Below are positions 46,617-56,423 of a stretch of 64,000 nt of DNA, in pieces; position 1 is the stretch's first letter; each line of letters opens with the position of its first letter. Under the pieces are notes generated by a model, which saw nothing but the letters and a program-made list of their open reading frames with translations, made no database searches and had not been told where the DNA came from. The stretch covers positions 2,830,218 through 2,894,217 of the forward strand of contig CP070758.1 in NCBI GenBank assembly GCA_020348925.1. Direction: 5' to 3'. The position numbers and the translations under genes are program-made. The DNA comes from Gemmatimonadota bacterium (GTDB taxonomy: Bacteria; JBHIER01; G020348925).

Positions 46617-49262
46617 TCACTTCAGCAGAATCATTCGTTTCGTTGCTGTGAAATCGCCAACCGTTAATTGATAGAAATAGACACCACAAGCTCTATCACC
46701 AGCATCCCAAGTCACCGTATGATACCCTGGTTCTTTCATTTCATCCACTAAAGTTACAACCTCTTGCCCTAAAATATTATAGACTTTCAGAGTGGTAGAA
46801 ACTGAAGATCTCCTATCCACTATGTGATATCTAATATCCGTTGTCGGATTAAAGGGATTGGGATCGTTCTGCAAAAGTTGGCATTCATTGGGGACAAGTA
46901 CCTCCCTGACCAGCGCCATGAGCCTCTCAAAATTTTCAACCGAAAAATAGGGTTTCAGGGATCGAAAATACGCAAGAACCTCCGGAGAAATCCTCTCCGC
47001 CTGGATTGAAGAACACGTACCCGTCCCCAGAACAACATTCACAATACCCACGGCATCAAGAATATCCACGGCATCATTCCCGGTGCAATCCGCCGCCCAA
47101 ACCTGTGAGGCCGATGGCTGCAGCACACCCAGAATAATATTCACGGTCGCCAGTACATCCAGGATGTCCGTCCCGCCATCCTGATTCACATCCCCCCGGC
47201 TGGGAACAAAGCTGAACCACCGCAGCGCATTCTCCATAAGCGTCCCCCGAATCACAGCATCGGTTCCACTCATGGCCTGTATCCGCTCAAAACCGAGAGC
47301 AAAATAGACGACCTTGTGATCTCCATCGTACTTGAGGGCAGCAGTCTGCTGCGTCGTATAATACAAAAGCACAGTACCGGCTCCTTCACGAGGGGCAATG
47401 ACACTGGGAGAAACCTGACCCTGATCCAGAGAGAGAAACGTGTAGTCGCCGGATATGGGATCCCCTGAAACGCCATACAGAAACGTCTCCTCAATGGAAT
47501 CACCGACATACTCCGCATGCAAATAATCACTGTAGAAGGCCGCATCGTCAACCGTCCCATCCTCCACCAAATCATACCCTATATTCGACCCTGCGATCAG
47601 AAGATTTCCACCCCCATCCAAGAATGTTTCCATCACCGACTGCTCCTCCACCGTCAGACTGCTCTCCCGATCGTCCCCCGTGAACCATATCACCGCCTCA
47701 TATGCCTGGAACTCTTCAACCGGTGGACACCCTAATCGCAACATCTCCCACTCCCCAGGGAAAATGTTCACCGTTCGCAATGCTTCCGTGTAGACATCCT
47801 CGTACGAAGCACCATTATCATCGTCCACCAGCAGAATCGTGGGTGTCCCGATTGTAAGCTCCAGACTATCTTCATTGACATACCCTCCATCGGCCCTCAT
47901 CTCCACATAAAACATACAGACATGACTGACGATACCCGGAGTCACAGAGAATAAGAACGGATTCTCAGTATTGTCAGCACTCTCTCCCATCGCCAAAGTA
48001 CCCAAAGCAGTCTGCCCTTGAAGAATCTCCACATGCGGATCGTCAGTGTCAAGAGTCACACTAACTCCCGTGGCATCAAGGCTTGTGTTGATGACCGTGA
48101 CAATAAAATCCACAATCTCACCGGCGTCCGCTCTTCCGTTACCATTGCCCTGGTTGTCATCAAGAGTAAAGCTTTCAAGCCATATGTAGGGAGTATCCAG
48201 ATGATAATAAGAAAACGCTCCCATATCCGCTCTCGTCCCGTCCGGATCAAGGGGACTACCGGGATCACCAGCATCGATGCAGGGTGAATTTGAGGAAAGA
48301 GTGTACCCCGCATCAGCAAACAACGGATTCATATTGATATTGCCAAGACCTTCCCGTCCACCTTGAATATCAGAATAATGAATTTCAGAACCAATGCCGC
48401 CGGAGATTTGTCCCCCGTTTTCCTGAAAATTGTCCCATACGATATTATTGCGGGCGATGACGGTCGTAGCCCAGATCAACATGCCCCCGCCTGCTCCCCC
48501 TTGAGCATACTGACCGGTACCGCCAAAGGATGAATTCCCGATAATAGTATTGTTTTCAACGATAGTCGGGCCGACGGAATACAGCCAAATACCCCCTCCA
48601 CCAAAATCCTCCCCGCCGCCGTTGTCAATAATTAAATTTCTTCGAATAGTACCGGTTGCGTAATTCATGACAATACCGGCACCGTAACGCCCTCGGTTCC
48701 CCTCAATCACGTTGTTTTCGATCAGAGGATTCCCATCGCCGCACCGAATGCCACCACCTCCCGCACTCGTCATCCCCTGCCTGTTGATGGCTTCATTGTC
48801 AACGATATGATTGTTCCGAATCGTCGGCGATGACAAGGTGATTAAAACACCGCCTCCCTCTCGATATAAACCCGCACCATGCTCGTCTTCCCATTTTGTG
48901 CCGGTTCCGCCTGTCAAGGTGAACCCCTCCAGTACGGCTGCTGAACCTTCACCGGAAATGATGAGGACACAACTGGCAGTATCTGGGTGCGTGGAATTAC
49001 TGCCATCAATAACGGTTGTCTCAATAAAATCAGGATTACCTTCCAAGATGAAATGGCTCGCCACTACTATGTTTTTACCACTAAAATTGATGTTCTCAAA
49101 ATAGGTACCGGGTGCGACTAAAACGGTATCGCCGTGCACAGCGGCATCGATTCCTGCCTGGATTGTCGGATGATTATCCGGCACATGAATGACGGTTGTC
49201 CAGGCGGGCATCGCTATCAGTGCAAAAGAAATCAGTGCGGCAAAAACGACACGTCCAATCAT
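46617..49262 (-). CDS. Secreted parallel beta-helix/GATase-like/dockerin protein with type IX CTD
   Basis: The 881-residue paralogue of the 43866 gene has the same domain order: signal peptide (MIGRVVFAALISFALIAMPAWT), beta-helix (VPDNHPTIQAGIDAAVHGDTVLVAPGTY), beta-sandwich segment, GATase-like domain (YEAVIWFTGDDRESSLTVEEQ), dockerin (RGDVNQDGGTDILDVLATV), linker VLAYFRSLKPYFSVENFERL and CTD. The sorting box is DPNPFNPTTDIRYHI instead of YPNPFNP. It lies 32 bases after the stop of the sigma factor gene on the same strand, so the two are probably translated from one transcript. The site before its ATG (AAGGA) is weaker than for most exported genes here, as expected for a downstream gene. Confidence 0.92.
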   Translation of the reverse strand: MIGRVVFAALISFALIAMPAWTTVIHVPDNHPTIQAGIDAAVHGDTVLVAPGTYFENINFSGKNIVVASHFILEGNPDFIETTVIDGSNSTHPDTASCVLIISGEGSAAVLEGFTLTGGTGTKWEDEHGAGLYREGGGVLITLSSPTIRNNHIVDNEAINRQGMTSAGGGGIRCGDGNPLIENNVIEGNRGRYGAGIVMNYATGTIRRNLIIDNGGGEDFGGGGIWLYSVGPTIVENNTIIGNSSFGGTGQYAQGGAGGGMLIWATTVIARNNIVWDNFQENGGQISGGIGSEIHYSDIQGGREGLGNINMNPLFADAGYTLSSNSPCIDAGDPGSPLDPDGTRADMGAFSYYHLDTPYIWLESFTLDDNQGNGNGRADAGEIVDFIVTVINTSLDATGVSVTLDTDDPHVEILQGQTALGTLAMGESADNTENPFLFSVTPGIVSHVCMFYVEMRADGGYVNEDSLELTIGTPTILLVDDDNGASYEDVYTEALRTVNIFPGEWEMLRLGCPPVEEFQAYEAVIWFTGDDRESSLTVEEQSVMETFLDGGGNLLIAGSNIGYDLVEDGTVDDAAFYSDYLHAEYVGDSIEETFLYGVSGDPISGDYTFLSLDQGQVSPSVIAPREGAGTVLLYYTTQQTAALKYDGDHKVVYFALGFERIQAMSGTDAVIRGTLMENALRWFSFVPSRGDVNQDGGTDILDVLATVNIILGVLQPSASQVWAADCTGNDAVDILDAVGIVNVVLGTGTCSSIQAERISPEVLAYFRSLKPYFSVENFERLMALVREVLVPNECQLLQNDPNPFNPTTDIRYHIVDRRSSVSTTLKVYNILGQEVVTLVDEMKEPGYHTVTWDAGDRACGVYFYQLTVGDFTATKRMILLK

Positions 49263-49294
49263 ACATATATTCCTTCAGTTCAAGACGAATGGAT

Positions 49295-50182
49295 TCATTG
49301 AACAGGTCCGAAAATATGTTCGAACTCGCTGCTCTCCAGTATCTCTCGAAGCGAGGCGATAAAATCCGGTGAATTTTGAAAGGGGTGTTCTCGAAACAGT
49401 CTCCGACACTTCGAGGTTAACAAGTTACGAAACCGATGCTGACGTTCCCCAGAAATTGTCTTCACTCTGTACATATAATTTTGTTGAAACATGAGGTTTC
49501 CAGGATCAATGGAGCCCGAATCTAGGAGTGCTTTCATCTTCCGATCACAGTGACACGGGTTTTCGTCTTGAATGAGCCCACATTTTTCCCTCATGAAATC
49601 GTACAGTTTATTTCGCGCTCTGGAGAGCCTCTGACGGAAAAGATCTCTGCTTATCTCTAAAATTTCACTTCCTATTTTATCACTCACGCCAAAAACTTCT
49701 CCCAGAATGAAGGTCAATCTGAGTTCTCGGTTCAGACAGAGCAACATACCCATCATGCAATGAATATTGATTTCCTCCAAGAGTAACGGCATATCAACTG
49801 GTATTCCGTTCTGATCCGGCATATCCATGTCAGGTGTCCCGTCAATGCTCTCCCAATATTGATCGAAGGAGACCAATTTGTTCTCAGCGCTACTTTTTTT
49901 CATATTCAGTACGTGATTGGTCACTACTCTATAAGCCCACGTGCGAAAGCTGCTTCTTCCCTGGAATGTCGAGAGCTTCGTAATAATCTTGAGAAGTGCC
50001 TCCTGAGCAACATCCTCGGCATCTTGAGGATTGCCGACCATTCTCAAGGCAATGTTGTATATCCAGTTCTGGTGCCTTTCTACGAGTCTACCAAGGGCGC
50101 CTTTATCTCCCTTCAAGGCCGAAGCCACAAGCTCGCCGTCTTGAGAATCCCTCTTCTTATCCTCCGTAAATGGATTTATCAC
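49295..50182 (-). CDS. ECF-type sigma-70 factor with cysteine-containing C-terminal extension
   Basis: The 295-residue protein starts at GTG 50182, eight bases after GGGAG. Region 2 is about 28-97 (AEDVAQEALLKIITKLSTFQGRSSFRTWAYRVVTNHVLN) and region 4 about 138-195 (FGVSDKIGSEILEISRDLFRQRLSRARNKLYDFM). About 100 further residues follow, unlike minimal ECF factors, and hold Cys201, Cys210 and Cys212 (CGLIQDENPCHC), then helices. No anti-sigma factor gene is next to it, so the extension may do the sensing or regulate activity itself. The gene is transcribed into the beta-helix/dockerin gene at 46617, which could therefore be part of its regulon or a co-expressed partner. The link is by position only. 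Confidence 0.87.
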   Translation of the reverse strand: MINPFTEDKKRDSQDGELVASALKGDKGALGRLVERHQNWIYNIALRMVGNPQDAEDVAQEALLKIITKLSTFQGRSSFRTWAYRVVTNHVLNMKKSSAENKLVSFDQYWESIDGTPDMDMPDQNGIPVDMPLLLEEINIHCMMGMLLCLNRELRLTFILGEVFGVSDKIGSEILEISRDLFRQRLSRARNKLYDFMREKCGLIQDENPCHCDRKMKALLDSGSIDPGNLMFQQNYMYRVKTISGERQHRFRNLLTSKCRRLFREHPFQNSPDFIASLREILESSEFEHIFGPVQ

Positions 50183-50621
50183 TACATAAACTCCCTAAAA
50201 ATCAATGTTTCACAAACATTCCACAGATTGCACTTAAATTCAACCACAATCCCTTAGACAAAAATAAAGATACACTGTGACAGATTATTTCCAAAGTTTT
50301 TCAAAACGTTTCGAACCGGTGTGTCTCAACCTTCAATATGTTCTTTATACAGCCTTGGTAATATTGTCGTAAAGGACAACCCATGAGGGTACATTTCTGA
50401 GAGCTCGTATTGATACCGCATCCGTTTAAGGAGCTCCTGAATAGTAAATCTTAAAAGCAGTCTTTCACAATCGTTTTTTGTGTCCAATTTTTAATAATTC
50501 TGAACGCAGGAAAAAATTAATTGAGAAAACCTGGTTCTCGGTAAACCACCATTCATATCTTCTCGGGTTAGACTCGGATGGGTTTCACTTTCTCTATCAT
50601 TGAACAAAGGGGTATCTTAAA
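50183..50621. other. AT-rich intergenic region
   Basis: About 440 bases between the lone receiver gene and the sigma factor gene, both on the minus strand. The promoter of the sigma gene should be here. No frame, hairpin or repeat was recognised with confidence. Confidence 0.4.
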
Positions 50622-50987
50622 TTACGAAGGGTGAGTAAGATGTTGCAGTGTTTCGAACACTTTTTCAAACTCACCTGATTTATCAAAAAAGAAGTCCGCT
50701 CCTGCCTCCATGCATTTTTTCCTATACTGAGGATATGGATAGTTCGTCAACATAATTACGACCGGAACGCCGTTCTGCTTTTCGATCTTTTGAAGCACAC
50801 CGATTCCATTTTCTCCAGGCATTCGAATATCCAAGATGACAACATCAGGATTCAATTTCTGTATGAGTGTCAGAGCTTCCAATCCTTCATGGGCCTGCCC
50901 TACTACCTCAATACCTTGCATATCAGACAAGTCCGAACTCAGCAGTTTGCAGAATAGTTCCGAATCGTCAACAATGACAACTTTCAT
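50622..50987 (-). CDS. Stand-alone response regulator receiver protein (CheY-like)
   Basis: The 121-residue protein is one receiver domain with all signature residues: acidic pair Asp7/Asp8 (VIVDDSE), phosphoacceptor Asp53 (VVILDIRMPG), switch Thr81 (VIMLTNYP) and Lys103 (FFFDKSG). There is no output domain, so it must act by protein-protein contact. It begins 600 bases downstream of the NarL-type regulator gene on the same strand. A partner kinase could be the PAS kinase at 52207, but nothing here proves it. Confidence 0.9.
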   Translation of the reverse strand: MKVVIVDDSELFCKLLSSDLSDMQGIEVVGQAHEGLEALTLIQKLNPDVVILDIRMPGENGIGVLQKIEKQNGVPVVIMLTNYPYPQYRKKCMEAGADFFFDKSGEFEKVFETLQHLTHPS

Positions 50988-51587
50988 AACAACAGCCTTT
51001 ATTTAAGCGCTTTTTGGTGAGCAGGCCTTTAACGAAAGAGACTCCCTCCGTCACTGAGAAACTCACAGAAAGAATCTCTATCAACACGTCTCAGGCTCCT
51101 CACTTTTACGACCATCAGAGCAGACTGGACATCTGAGCAGGCTATGGCAGGTAGAGGGAACATAAGCGGAAAAAATGGTAGGAATTGAATAGGTAGGTTA
51201 CTGTTTTGTCATAACCCATGCCAGTCACCTGCTCAGATTTCCATTGTCCATCTTCATAAAAATTTTGCTTTCTTCTTCAGAGCGCTTTTATCCAAAGCTC
51301 GAGAAAAAAATTAAATCATTCCCAAACAGAAATGCAATCAGAAATACCCTGATTTCTCACTTCGCAAAACCTTACGGGAGTTCTCTTCGCTGAGGAAGAA
51401 TGACGGGATCTAAGTCGCTCATTTTTCCGGGAGCTGTATCGGCTGGCATGGAAAGGCAACATTCGGAACAGACCAATTGTTCCATAGCATAAATCGAAAC
51501 TTCGGTTTGTACTTTTGGGTTTGTAATCTTAATCCTATTGCTTTTCGTATTTCGCGCTTCGGATTTCATTCGGTTGCAACTGGGATA
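50988..51587. other. Long intergenic region
   Basis: This 600-base gap lies between the lone receiver and the NarL-type regulator. It shows no supported gene. A 65-codon minus-strand frame (51372-51569) reads MKSEARNTKSN..., which resembles filler DNA with AAATCCGAA-like wording found between genes in FCB candidate phyla, so it is not called. Scattered GAG/CTC dyads occur, but none is long or perfect. Confidence 0.45.
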
Positions 51588-52241
51588 CTAATTTTCCAAA
51601 GAGGTGAGGCCTTCGCGGATGGCAAATTTAACGAGATCGGGGATATTGTGAATGTTTAATTTTTTCATAATTCGCTGTCGATGAGTTTCAACAGTTTTCA
51701 CACTGACATACAATAAAGCTGCTATTTCCTTGGTATTTTTTCCTTCAGCAAAAAGCTGAAGCACTTCACGTTCTCTCGAAGTTAAAAGAGAGAGAGGGGA
51801 CGTCTCAATCTGTGTTGTCATCTGCACATAATCCTCCACGACCACGCCTGTTATTTTCGGACTCAGATAGATTTGTCCGCCTAATACTGTCTCGACGGCC
51901 TGGGCAAGTTCCTCAAAAGCGCAGTCCTTCAGAAGATACCCGGAGGCTCCTGCTTGCAGCATTCCAGAAACGAAACGCTTGTCAGAGTGCATGGACAGGG
52001 CGATCACTTTTACATTCTGGACTGCATCGAGGATATGACGGGTAGCTTCCATGCCATTCAGATTCGGCATACCGATATCCATAATAACAATATCAGGGGT
52101 AAGCTCTGCAGCCAGCTGTAGAGCCCTTCGTCCATCTTCCGCTTCTCCGACAACCTCCATTCCGGATTGCTTGTCGAGCAGGCTCCGTAAACCGTCTCGC
52201 ACAATTTTATGATCGTCTGCGAGAAGGATTTTCGTCTTCAT
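51588..52241 (-). CDS. NarL/FixJ family response regulator
   Basis: From ATG 52241 (GGGAGG nine bases upstream) the protein has 217 residues. The receiver domain shows Asp9/Asp10 (LLADDHK), phosphoacceptor Asp55 (IVIMDIGMPN) and the usual Ser and Lys positions (ALSMHSDKR, YLLKDCAFEE). A LuxR-type helix-turn-helix follows in the last 65 residues (LTSREREVLQLFAEGKNTKEIAALLYVSVKTVETHRQRIMKKL). The gene start overlaps the end of the histidine kinase gene by 35 bases, so the pair is almost certainly translationally coupled. It should be phosphorylated by that kinase and bind DNA as a dimer. Confidence 0.93.
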   Translation of the reverse strand: MKTKILLADDHKIVRDGLRSLLDKQSGMEVVGEAEDGRRALQLAAELTPDIVIMDIGMPNLNGMEATRHILDAVQNVKVIALSMHSDKRFVSGMLQAGASGYLLKDCAFEELAQAVETVLGGQIYLSPKITGVVVEDYVQMTTQIETSPLSLLTSREREVLQLFAEGKNTKEIAALLYVSVKTVETHRQRIMKKLNIHNIPDLVKFAIREGLTSLEN

Positions 52242-54186
52242 TGCCTTCATCCTCCCTCTCACACCCATCGGATTTCAGAGGGGCTATCATAGTGACGTGA
52301 GTTCCCTTTCCAGGCTTGGTTTCCACATTGAAACTTCCTCTCAAATGATCTAATCGCTCCCCAATATTGAAAAGCCCAAAACCCTGAATCACACCCTCGT
52401 GATGTTCCATAACAGACATATCGAACCCAATACCGTCATCCAGAACATCGACTCGAATCGCACCGCGCTCTTTTTGAATGGAGATCTTCACATGTTGAGC
52501 TCGGGCATGTTTGACAACATTGATCAAGAGCTCTCGGACTGCTTGGAAGAGTACGACTCGGATATCGTCGTTCAGCAGTTTCGGCTGCATATCATCCTCA
52601 AATGAGATCTGGATGCCGTGTCGCTCCTCAATCTGATCTTTCAACCATTCCACTGCCGGCTCAAATCCCAACTCATAAAGAATGGGAGGACTCAAATTGA
52701 AAGTCAATGTTCTTGTCTGGTGAATTGTTTGATCGATCAAATCTTGAATCTCTTCGAGAGAAGTCTGGATCTCTGCTCCGTCGACGGTCTTTCTCAAGGC
52801 ACCCAACTTCACCTTCGCAACGGCCAACATTTGGCCGATGCTATCATGTAATTCTGTGGCCAGTTGTCGCCTTTCCCTCTCCTCTGCTAAGGATAGTTCG
52901 GATGCAAGAGAGCGGAGCTGCGCCTGATACACGAGAAGATTTTCCTCGGCTTTCTTGCGCTCGGTAATGTCTGTGAGAAATTTCAACGTGGCCGGCTTTC
53001 CCTCCCATTTGATTTTGACGCCATTGTTCTGCAGCCACCTGATGTTTCCGTCCTTCGTAATCGTTCTGAGATTGTAAACGGATGGCGTCTCCTCTCCCTT
53101 GAGTTTGTTGATATATTTCTCCATAACCATATCACGATCGTCGGGATGCAAGAAATCCACAAAAGGTTTCGAAACCAATTCGGCTGGAGTGTACCCTAAA
53201 ATTTCTGACATCTTTGGATTCGTAAGCTTTACGACTCCGTCCTGAGCCACAATGATACCTTCATTCGCGTTTTCGATCAGGAATCGGTACTTTTCTTCGG
53301 ACTCCCTCAACGATTTTTCTGCCAATTTCTGCTCAGTAATATCCACGGCGAGACCGTAAATTCTTTCGATTTCTCCATTCGGCGCACGTGAGCAAGCCAC
53401 TGAGATAATCCAATTGACCACTTTTCCATTCTTTCGAATATAACGTTTCTCCAACGAATAGCTGTCAATCTCTCCCCGAACAAGCTTATTAAATTGGACC
53501 ATATCTTTTTCAAGGTCATCAGGATGCGTTAATTCAGTCCAGTGCTTTTTCAGAAGTTCCTCTCTCGTATAACCGAACATATCACACATGCAGTCATTGA
53601 CATCAATCCAATCCCCATGCGAGGTTTCAATCGCAATTCCCACAAGCCCGAGCTCAAAGATTTTTCTGAACTGCTCTTCGCTCTCCCGCAATGCTTCTTC
53701 AACTTGCCGACGCTCAGTAACATCGTTCAGAATGCAGTGCGTCTGTTTAAAATTACCTCTCTCGTCAAATCCAACTCTGCCACTGAACGAAACAATAAAG
53801 TTGGATCCATCTTTCTTTACCATCTCATACTCCACGCCGTAAATTTCACCCAAAGCTTTAAATTTAGAGAAATTTTTTTTGAAACTGGCCACTTCTGACG
53901 GAGCCATGAATTCACCCAGCCATCTGCCGATGACCTCGTCGCGGGAATATCCAAAGACATCAAGCCACGCCTGGTTAACTTCAATAAGACAACCATTCTC
54001 ATCCAACGATTGATACCCGAGGGGAGCCCTCTCATAGAGCAGTTTGAACTGTTCCTTTCTTTCACGCAAGCTCACCTCTATCCTTTTGCGTTTTTCCTCA
54101 GATTTTTCTAACTCTACAATCCGTTGGCTCATATTATCCAACTCGTGTATCAACTGTAACTTCGTTTTCGTTTCATCTGATTTCAT
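52207..54186 (-). CDS. PAS-domain sensor histidine kinase (NarX/DegS type)
   Basis: The protein has 659 residues from ATG 54186 (GGGGG eight bases upstream). A short coiled-coil start is followed by three PAS domains (about 40-160, 165-290 and 295-415), each with the DITERK-like ending. A HisKA_3 dimerisation domain follows with the phosphoacceptor in TELHDSIGQ (His447). A HATPase domain has the N-box ELLINVVKHARA and the glycine loops DDGIGFD and GFGLFNIGERLDHLRG. There is no transmembrane segment, so it senses a cytosolic signal through PAS. It partners the overlapping NarL-type regulator. The ligand or cofactor of the PAS domains is not visible. Confidence 0.92.
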   Translation of the reverse strand: MKSDETKTKLQLIHELDNMSQRIVELEKSEEKRKRIEVSLRERKEQFKLLYERAPLGYQSLDENGCLIEVNQAWLDVFGYSRDEVIGRWLGEFMAPSEVASFKKNFSKFKALGEIYGVEYEMVKKDGSNFIVSFSGRVGFDERGNFKQTHCILNDVTERRQVEEALRESEEQFRKIFELGLVGIAIETSHGDWIDVNDCMCDMFGYTREELLKKHWTELTHPDDLEKDMVQFNKLVRGEIDSYSLEKRYIRKNGKVVNWIISVACSRAPNGEIERIYGLAVDITEQKLAEKSLRESEEKYRFLIENANEGIIVAQDGVVKLTNPKMSEILGYTPAELVSKPFVDFLHPDDRDMVMEKYINKLKGEETPSVYNLRTITKDGNIRWLQNNGVKIKWEGKPATLKFLTDITERKKAEENLLVYQAQLRSLASELSLAEERERRQLATELHDSIGQMLAVAKVKLGALRKTVDGAEIQTSLEEIQDLIDQTIHQTRTLTFNLSPPILYELGFEPAVEWLKDQIEERHGIQISFEDDMQPKLLNDDIRVVLFQAVRELLINVVKHARAQHVKISIQKERGAIRVDVLDDGIGFDMSVMEHHEGVIQGFGLFNIGERLDHLRGSFNVETKPGKGTHVTMIAPLKSDGCEREDEGNEDENPSRRRS

Positions 54187-54405
54187 CACTTTCACCCCCT
54201 AATATACGCTGTAATATTTTCAGGATGTATGGAGTGAAATTCTATCATTGAAAATTTGAAAACAATTCAAAAGAACTGTGATTTCCTCCGCGATCTCATT
54301 CTTTCGCACCTTTCGATTTAAGAACAGAGTCGGGTATTTGGTCCAAATAAGCATGAGAGAACCCTTGAATGGATCTCGTGTCGTAAATAAAGCCACAGAA
54401 TCCGT

Positions 54406-56127
54406 TTACACTTCATCGTTCGTTCTTCTTCTCTCCGTAATATCATGACTGATGACTTGAAAACCCGTCACTCTGTCACCATCTTTCAATAAACCGAAAT
54501 GTGCTTCGACAATACGCTCTGTTCCATCCTTTCGGATGAGATTGACTTCAATATGTTGGTAATGGTTATCTCCATTCAGAATGTCGTTGATGAACTCCTG
54601 ATATTTGGGTATATCCTGTGCCTTAAACATACCCATTTCTGAGAAATGTCTTCCGACAATTTCCTCTCTCGAGTATCCTGATATCCTTCCGACCGCAGCG
54701 TTACACGAGGTAATCATGCCCTGGATATCCATTGTTATTATACTGTCTGGAGCCAATTCAAACAGATCTCTATACCTTCGCCTGGAATTTTCTATCTCTC
54801 TTTCAACCTTTTTGCGCTCGGTGATGTCAATCGTTTGAATAACAACTCCTTTGAATTTCCCTTTACTATCTCTCAATGGTTCCCACGAGCTTGAAGCATA
54901 CCAGATCTCTCCGTTCTTTCTGATCGCTTTGTATTCAAAGTTCCTGCCCCTTATTCCCTCACTCAGAGCCCGATCAAAAACCTCTTTTGCCCGAAGGGCA
55001 TCATCCTTATGAACCCACCACACGAGTGTACCGACAAGCTCTTCATAAGAATATCCGGTGATCTTTTTACAATTCGGGCTCACATATTGGTTACGTCCAT
55101 GCTCGTCTGTTATTATGAGGAGGCTGGGGGCAACCTCAACGATGGTCCGAAAAAGCTCTTCCGACTCCCGCAAAGCACTTTCAACTCTTTTACGTTCAGA
55201 AATATCATGGGCAAAAACGGCCAACCGCTTAACTTCCCCCTGGGCATTAAATACAGGATAGCATGTTTGGTCAAAAATTTTCCCCTCACGCTCGTCCTTA
55301 TAGCGGACGGATTTTCCGGTTCGAACAACTTCATTGGCTCTGGCCATTCTCGATGCTACCAATTTTGGCGGTAAAATATCATAAACGCTCACACCGACCA
55401 AATCCTCGACATTCTGACCCAATCTCTCAGCCGCCACCGTATTCAGAGCAAGGATGGTTCCTTCAAGATCAAGAAGTATTGCTGACTCTGTGGGGGCATT
55501 TAACAGGGCTCGCACTGTTTCCATACTTTCACGCAATGCCCCCTCCGTCTTTTTCCGCTCTTCAACCTCCTGTTCAAGTTCATGTGTGCGTGCCTTAATA
55601 AGCTCCTCAAGATGTTCCCGGTGTTTCTTTAGTTCCCCCTCCATTCGTTTACGCTCTGTAATATCTACAAAGGCACCCATCATACAAATGGGCACACCCT
55701 TCTCATCAAAAACCATATTCGCCGAAACCTGGACGGTAAACAGCGAACTGTCTCTTCTTCTGGCTACCATCTCACCGGCCCACGTTCCCCTATTGCGTAA
55801 CCTCTCCAGAACCTCGGAAGCTTCCACCTGCGCGTGCCAAAAGCTTGTGGCAGGTTCCCCCAGAACATCCTCTTCTTTCTCGCACCTCCACATTTGTAGA
55901 AAAGATTCGTTTACGTAAATGATATTCCCCATAAGGTCAGCGAAAGCAATGCCATTAATGGACGATTCTACAGCGCTATCCTTCATCCGAATTTCAGCAG
56001 CCTCCCAATCGTTACTCCTTTGGGCCGCCATACGATCGTCTTCCCTGGCATCCAGTTCAGCAACCCGCTGGCGGAGTTCCTTTAATTCTTTAATAAGTTG
56101 TTCTTTAGTTTTGTTTTTATCTTTCAT
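54406..56127 (-). CDS. Multi-PAS protein without kinase domain
   Basis: The 573-residue soluble protein starts with a helical segment (KTKEQLIKELKELRQRVAELDARED). A PAS domain follows (about 45-160), a coiled coil (HREHLEELIKARTHELEQEVEERKK), and three more PAS domains (about 195-320, 325-445 and 450-565), each closed by an ITERK or ISERK motif. It ends at VISHDITERRRTNDEV, with no histidine kinase, GGDEF, EAL or other output domain. The stop is clean and the next gene (PAS kinase) starts 220 bases further on with its own PAS domains, so no kinase remnant lies behind it. It may be a sensor that pairs with that kinase. Confidence 0.88.
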   Translation of the reverse strand: MKDKNKTKEQLIKELKELRQRVAELDAREDDRMAAQRSNDWEAAEIRMKDSAVESSINGIAFADLMGNIIYVNESFLQMWRCEKEEDVLGEPATSFWHAQVEASEVLERLRNRGTWAGEMVARRRDSSLFTVQVSANMVFDEKGVPICMMGAFVDITERKRMEGELKKHREHLEELIKARTHELEQEVEERKKTEGALRESMETVRALLNAPTESAILLDLEGTILALNTVAAERLGQNVEDLVGVSVYDILPPKLVASRMARANEVVRTGKSVRYKDEREGKIFDQTCYPVFNAQGEVKRLAVFAHDISERKRVESALRESEELFRTIVEVAPSLLIITDEHGRNQYVSPNCKKITGYSYEELVGTLVWWVHKDDALRAKEVFDRALSEGIRGRNFEYKAIRKNGEIWYASSSWEPLRDSKGKFKGVVIQTIDITERKKVEREIENSRRRYRDLFELAPDSIITMDIQGMITSCNAAVGRISGYSREEIVGRHFSEMGMFKAQDIPKYQEFINDILNGDNHYQHIEVNLIRKDGTERIVEAHFGLLKDGDRVTGFQVISHDITERRRTNDEV

Positions 56128-56423
56128 CTATGTATCCCTCTCAGTCGATGATTCGTAAGATTTTCAGTACGAAAAATCCGTTTATTGGGAAATTCACATC
56201 AATATTATTCTATTTAGGCTTGATTGTCAACTTTTTTCTTGAGGACCTTCATGACACCGACAGAATGAAGATGGCGCGTATATAGGAAGCACGGTCACGG
56301 TGCTCGAGGACCTCATGAAGCCTTCGAAATTATTTCTGTTTTTCAGAACTGGCGTTGAAACAAAATCGGACCAGCCCGTGTCACATAATGTAAAAATATT
56401 TACATTACACAGAGGAGAGAGCA
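56128..56423. other. Divergent intergenic region
   Basis: About 300 bases between the divergent PAS-only gene and the DUF5916-like gene. It should contain promoters for both. The clearest element is the palindrome at 56386-56407. The rest shows no other recognised feature. Confidence 0.5.
56386..56407 (+). promoter_or_regulatory. Palindromic operator candidate upstream of the DUF5916-like gene
   Basis: Arms TAATGTAAA (56386-56394) and TTTACATTA (56399-56407) are perfect nine-base reverse complements around a four-base spacer. The palindrome ends 16 bases before the ATG at 56424, next to the AGAGGAGAG ribosome-binding site. Its place and symmetry fit a dimeric repressor site of the TGTAAA-N4-TTTACA kind. 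The regulator is not identified. Confidence 0.6.
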
